The notes under the pieces were generated by a model. It saw only the letters and a program-made list of their open reading frames with translations, was not told where the DNA came from and did no database searches. Below, in pieces: positions 6,130-7,546 of a DNA stretch of 7,546 nucleotides (positions within the stretch are counted from its first letter, which is position 1; every line of letters starts with the position of its first letter). The stretch comes from Acetobacteraceae bacterium (GTDB lineage: Bacteria; Pseudomonadota; Alphaproteobacteria; Acetobacterales; Acetobacteraceae). The translations under genes and the position numbers were made by a program. Location: the NCBI GenBank assembly GCA_030039695.1, contig JASHVB010000674.1, positions 1 to 7,546 on the forward strand. The letters are read 5' to 3'.

Positions 6130-7546
6130 TCAGACCTTTCTTGCTTGACGCAAAGTCTCCGTGGCCATGGCGTCGATCTGCGGCGGGTCACCATACGCCA
6201 CCACGCCGTAGTCGCGCGCGGCCGCTTCGGTCGTGACCAGCCCGTCGCGCAGATCCTTCGCCACCAATTCAAGGTCGCGTTGCAGCGGATCGCCGTAACC
6301 GCCGGCGCCTGGCAATTCGTGCCGAAACACCTGGCCACGACGCAGCGTCATAGTCAATTTGCCATGCAGCGTCTGCTGGGTCGGCAAGTTCGGATCTAGC
6401 ACGTTGCGACCGGCCGCGCCCGGCTGGCCGCCCTGCAGGCCGTAGGGACGATGGGTCTGCCGGTCGGCGCGCACCTGGAGAATCCCTTCGTCCGCCAGCA
6501 TGCGCCAGGTTTTGCGCTGCGACATGCCCCCGCGAAATCTTCCAGCGCCTCCGGTATCCGGAACGAATTCGTAATCCAGCACTTCCAACGGATTTTCAGC
6601 CTCGATGACCTCGACAGAGAAGCTGGCCATGTTTGCGAACATTGATGTGTTGCCGTCGAGCCCATCGGCCCAGGGCCGTGCGCCCCAGCAACCGGACAGG
6701 AAATCGACGTAAATGAACGGTCGCAGTGCCTTGTCATAGCCGCCGATCGTCACACCGGTGTTGCCGCCATCCGACGCGGCATAGACCCGGTTGGGATATA
6801 ACTGCGCCAGCGCACCGAACGCACAGTCCACCGCGCGGAAACCCGTCAGGCCGCGGGCGGCGCAGGCCGCCGGCAGCTTGCCGTGCATGATCGTGCCCTC
6901 CGGCGCGATGACGCGGATCGGCCGGAAGACGCCATCGTTGTTCGGCATGTTGATCGACAGCACCGACTTCACGGCAGTGAAGCTGGCCGCGGCGGTGTAA
7001 CTCCAGGTATTGTTGATCGCGCCTTTCACCTGTGGCGCGCTGCCGGTCCAGTCCACCTCCATGTTCTCGCCGCGCTTGCGCACAGTGCAGACCAGCTTAA
7101 TCGGCTTGCCCGCGTCAATCTGGTCGTCGTCGATCCAGTCGGTAAAGCTGGCCTCGCCGTCAGGCAATTCGGCCAGGCAGTGGCGGGTGAGACGCTCGGA
7201 ATAGTCCATCGTCGCATCCATCAGTGCGCGCACGCCGACGGGGCCATAGCGCGCGACAAGGTCCGCCATGCCACGTGCGGCGATTTCGCACGCAGCCAGC
7301 TGGCTGCGGATGTCACCCAGCACCCGGTTCGGCAGGCGCACATTGCGGTCGATGATGCGGAACAGGGTCGCGTTGGGCTGGCCGCGTTCGTAGAGCTTTA
7401 GCGGCGGGATGCGCAGGCCCTCGGCGTAGATTTCCGTGCTGTCCGAGGCGTTAGAGCCGGGCACTCGGCCGCCGACATCGGTGTGGTGACAGATCGTCGC
7501 CGCATAGGCGATGGGGCGCCCATTCGCGAACAAGGGCTTGAAGACG
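6130..7546 (-). CDS. hyuB: Hydantoinase B/oxoprolinase family protein (5'-partial at window edge)
   Basis: The frame is open to the right edge (coding V-F-K-P-L-F-A-N-G-R there), so the N-terminus lies outside. About 471 residues are visible; relatives are about 520-600, so roughly 100 residues are missing. HyuB is the partner of HyuA in opening hydantoin or 5-oxoproline-type rings. Diagnostic parts in order are C-H-H-T-D-V-G-G-R-V-P-G-S, E-G-L-R-I-P-P-L-K-L, R-L-P-N-R-V-L-G-D-I-R-S-Q, D-W-T-G-S-A-P-Q-V-K-G-A-I-N, N-N-D-G-V-F-R-P-I, P-A-A-C-A-A-R, the Y-V-D-F-L-S-G-C-W-G-A-R-P segment, D-T-G-G-A-G-R-F-R-G-G and the late G-A-G-G-Y-G-D-P-L-Q-R-D before D-Y-G-V-V. Nothing is disrupted in the visible part. 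It ends at TGA 6130-6132. The 81-94 bp to the next gene (DCC protein) hold no clear terminator. In most genomes hyuA is adjacent; here it is 1.75 kb downstream on the same strand. Confidence 0.93.
   Translation of the reverse strand, partial: VFKPLFANGRPIAYAATICHHTDVGGRVPGSNASDSTEIYAEGLRIPPLKLYERGQPNATLFRIIDRNVRLPNRVLGDIRSQLAACEIAARGMADLVARYGPVGVRALMDATMDYSERLTRHCLAELPDGEASFTDWIDDDQIDAGKPIKLVCTVRKRGENMEVDWTGSAPQVKGAINNTWSYTAAASFTAVKSVLSINMPNNDGVFRPIRVIAPEGTIMHGKLPAACAARGLTGFRAVDCAFGALAQLYPNRVYAASDGGNTGVTIGGYDKALRPFIYVDFLSGCWGARPWADGLDGNTSMFANMASFSVEVIEAENPLEVLDYEFVPDTGGAGRFRGGMSQRKTWRMLADEGILQVRADRQTHRPYGLQGGQPGAAGRNVLDPNLPTQQTLHGKLTMTLRRGQVFRHELPGAGGYGDPLQRDLELVAKDLRDGLVTTEAAARDYGVVAYGDPPQIDAMATETLRQARKV

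Overview
The window comes from a GC-rich bacterial chromosome, most likely an alpha- or betaproteobacterium of soil or host-associated lifestyle. The evidence is the strong G/C bias at third codon positions, the hydantoinase A/B genes and the degenerate two-component genes. I cannot name a genus. Five protein genes look functional, and two of them run off the window edges. The rest is decayed or unassigned DNA.

Layout: (1) 1-694 (+), the C-terminal ~230 residues of a PuuE/cyclic-imide-hydrolase-like member of the polysaccharide deacetylase superfamily. (2) 695-1295, about 600 bp without a convincing intact gene, holding dyad symmetries and a possible frameshifted zinc-ribbon remnant. (3) 1296-2108 (+), an alpha/beta hydrolase of the kynurenine-formamidase (arylformamidase) type with its catalytic residues present. 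(4) 2109-2309, a convergent intergenic gap with a 10-bp perfect inverted repeat. (5) 2310-4376 (-), a complete hydantoinase/oxoprolinase A subunit. (6) 4407-5549, a scrambled two-component island: a minus-strand histidine-kinase/receiver pseudogene with an internal deletion and frameshift, joined to a plus-strand response-regulator tail at a 12-bp perfect inverted repeat. (7) 5662-6036 (-), a small DCC/DUF393 thiol-disulfide oxidoreductase-like protein. (8) 6130-7546 (-), a hydantoinase B subunit whose N-terminus lies beyond the right edge.

Taken together, the PuuE-like amidase, the formamidase-like hydrolase and HyuA plus HyuB all belong to families that act on cyclic or linear amide, imide and ureide bonds. 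A catabolic module for a cyclic amide (hydantoin, imide, oxoproline or ureide type) is a reasonable inference, but the substrate cannot be read from sequence. hyuA and hyuB are normally neighbours in one operon. Here they keep the same orientation but are separated by about 1.75 kb of small and broken genes, which suggests a rearrangement inside an ancestral hyu operon. I see no CRISPR array, tRNA, rRNA, transposase or recognisable insertion sequence, and no clearly new multi-gene system. The most unusual feature is the rearranged two-component island.
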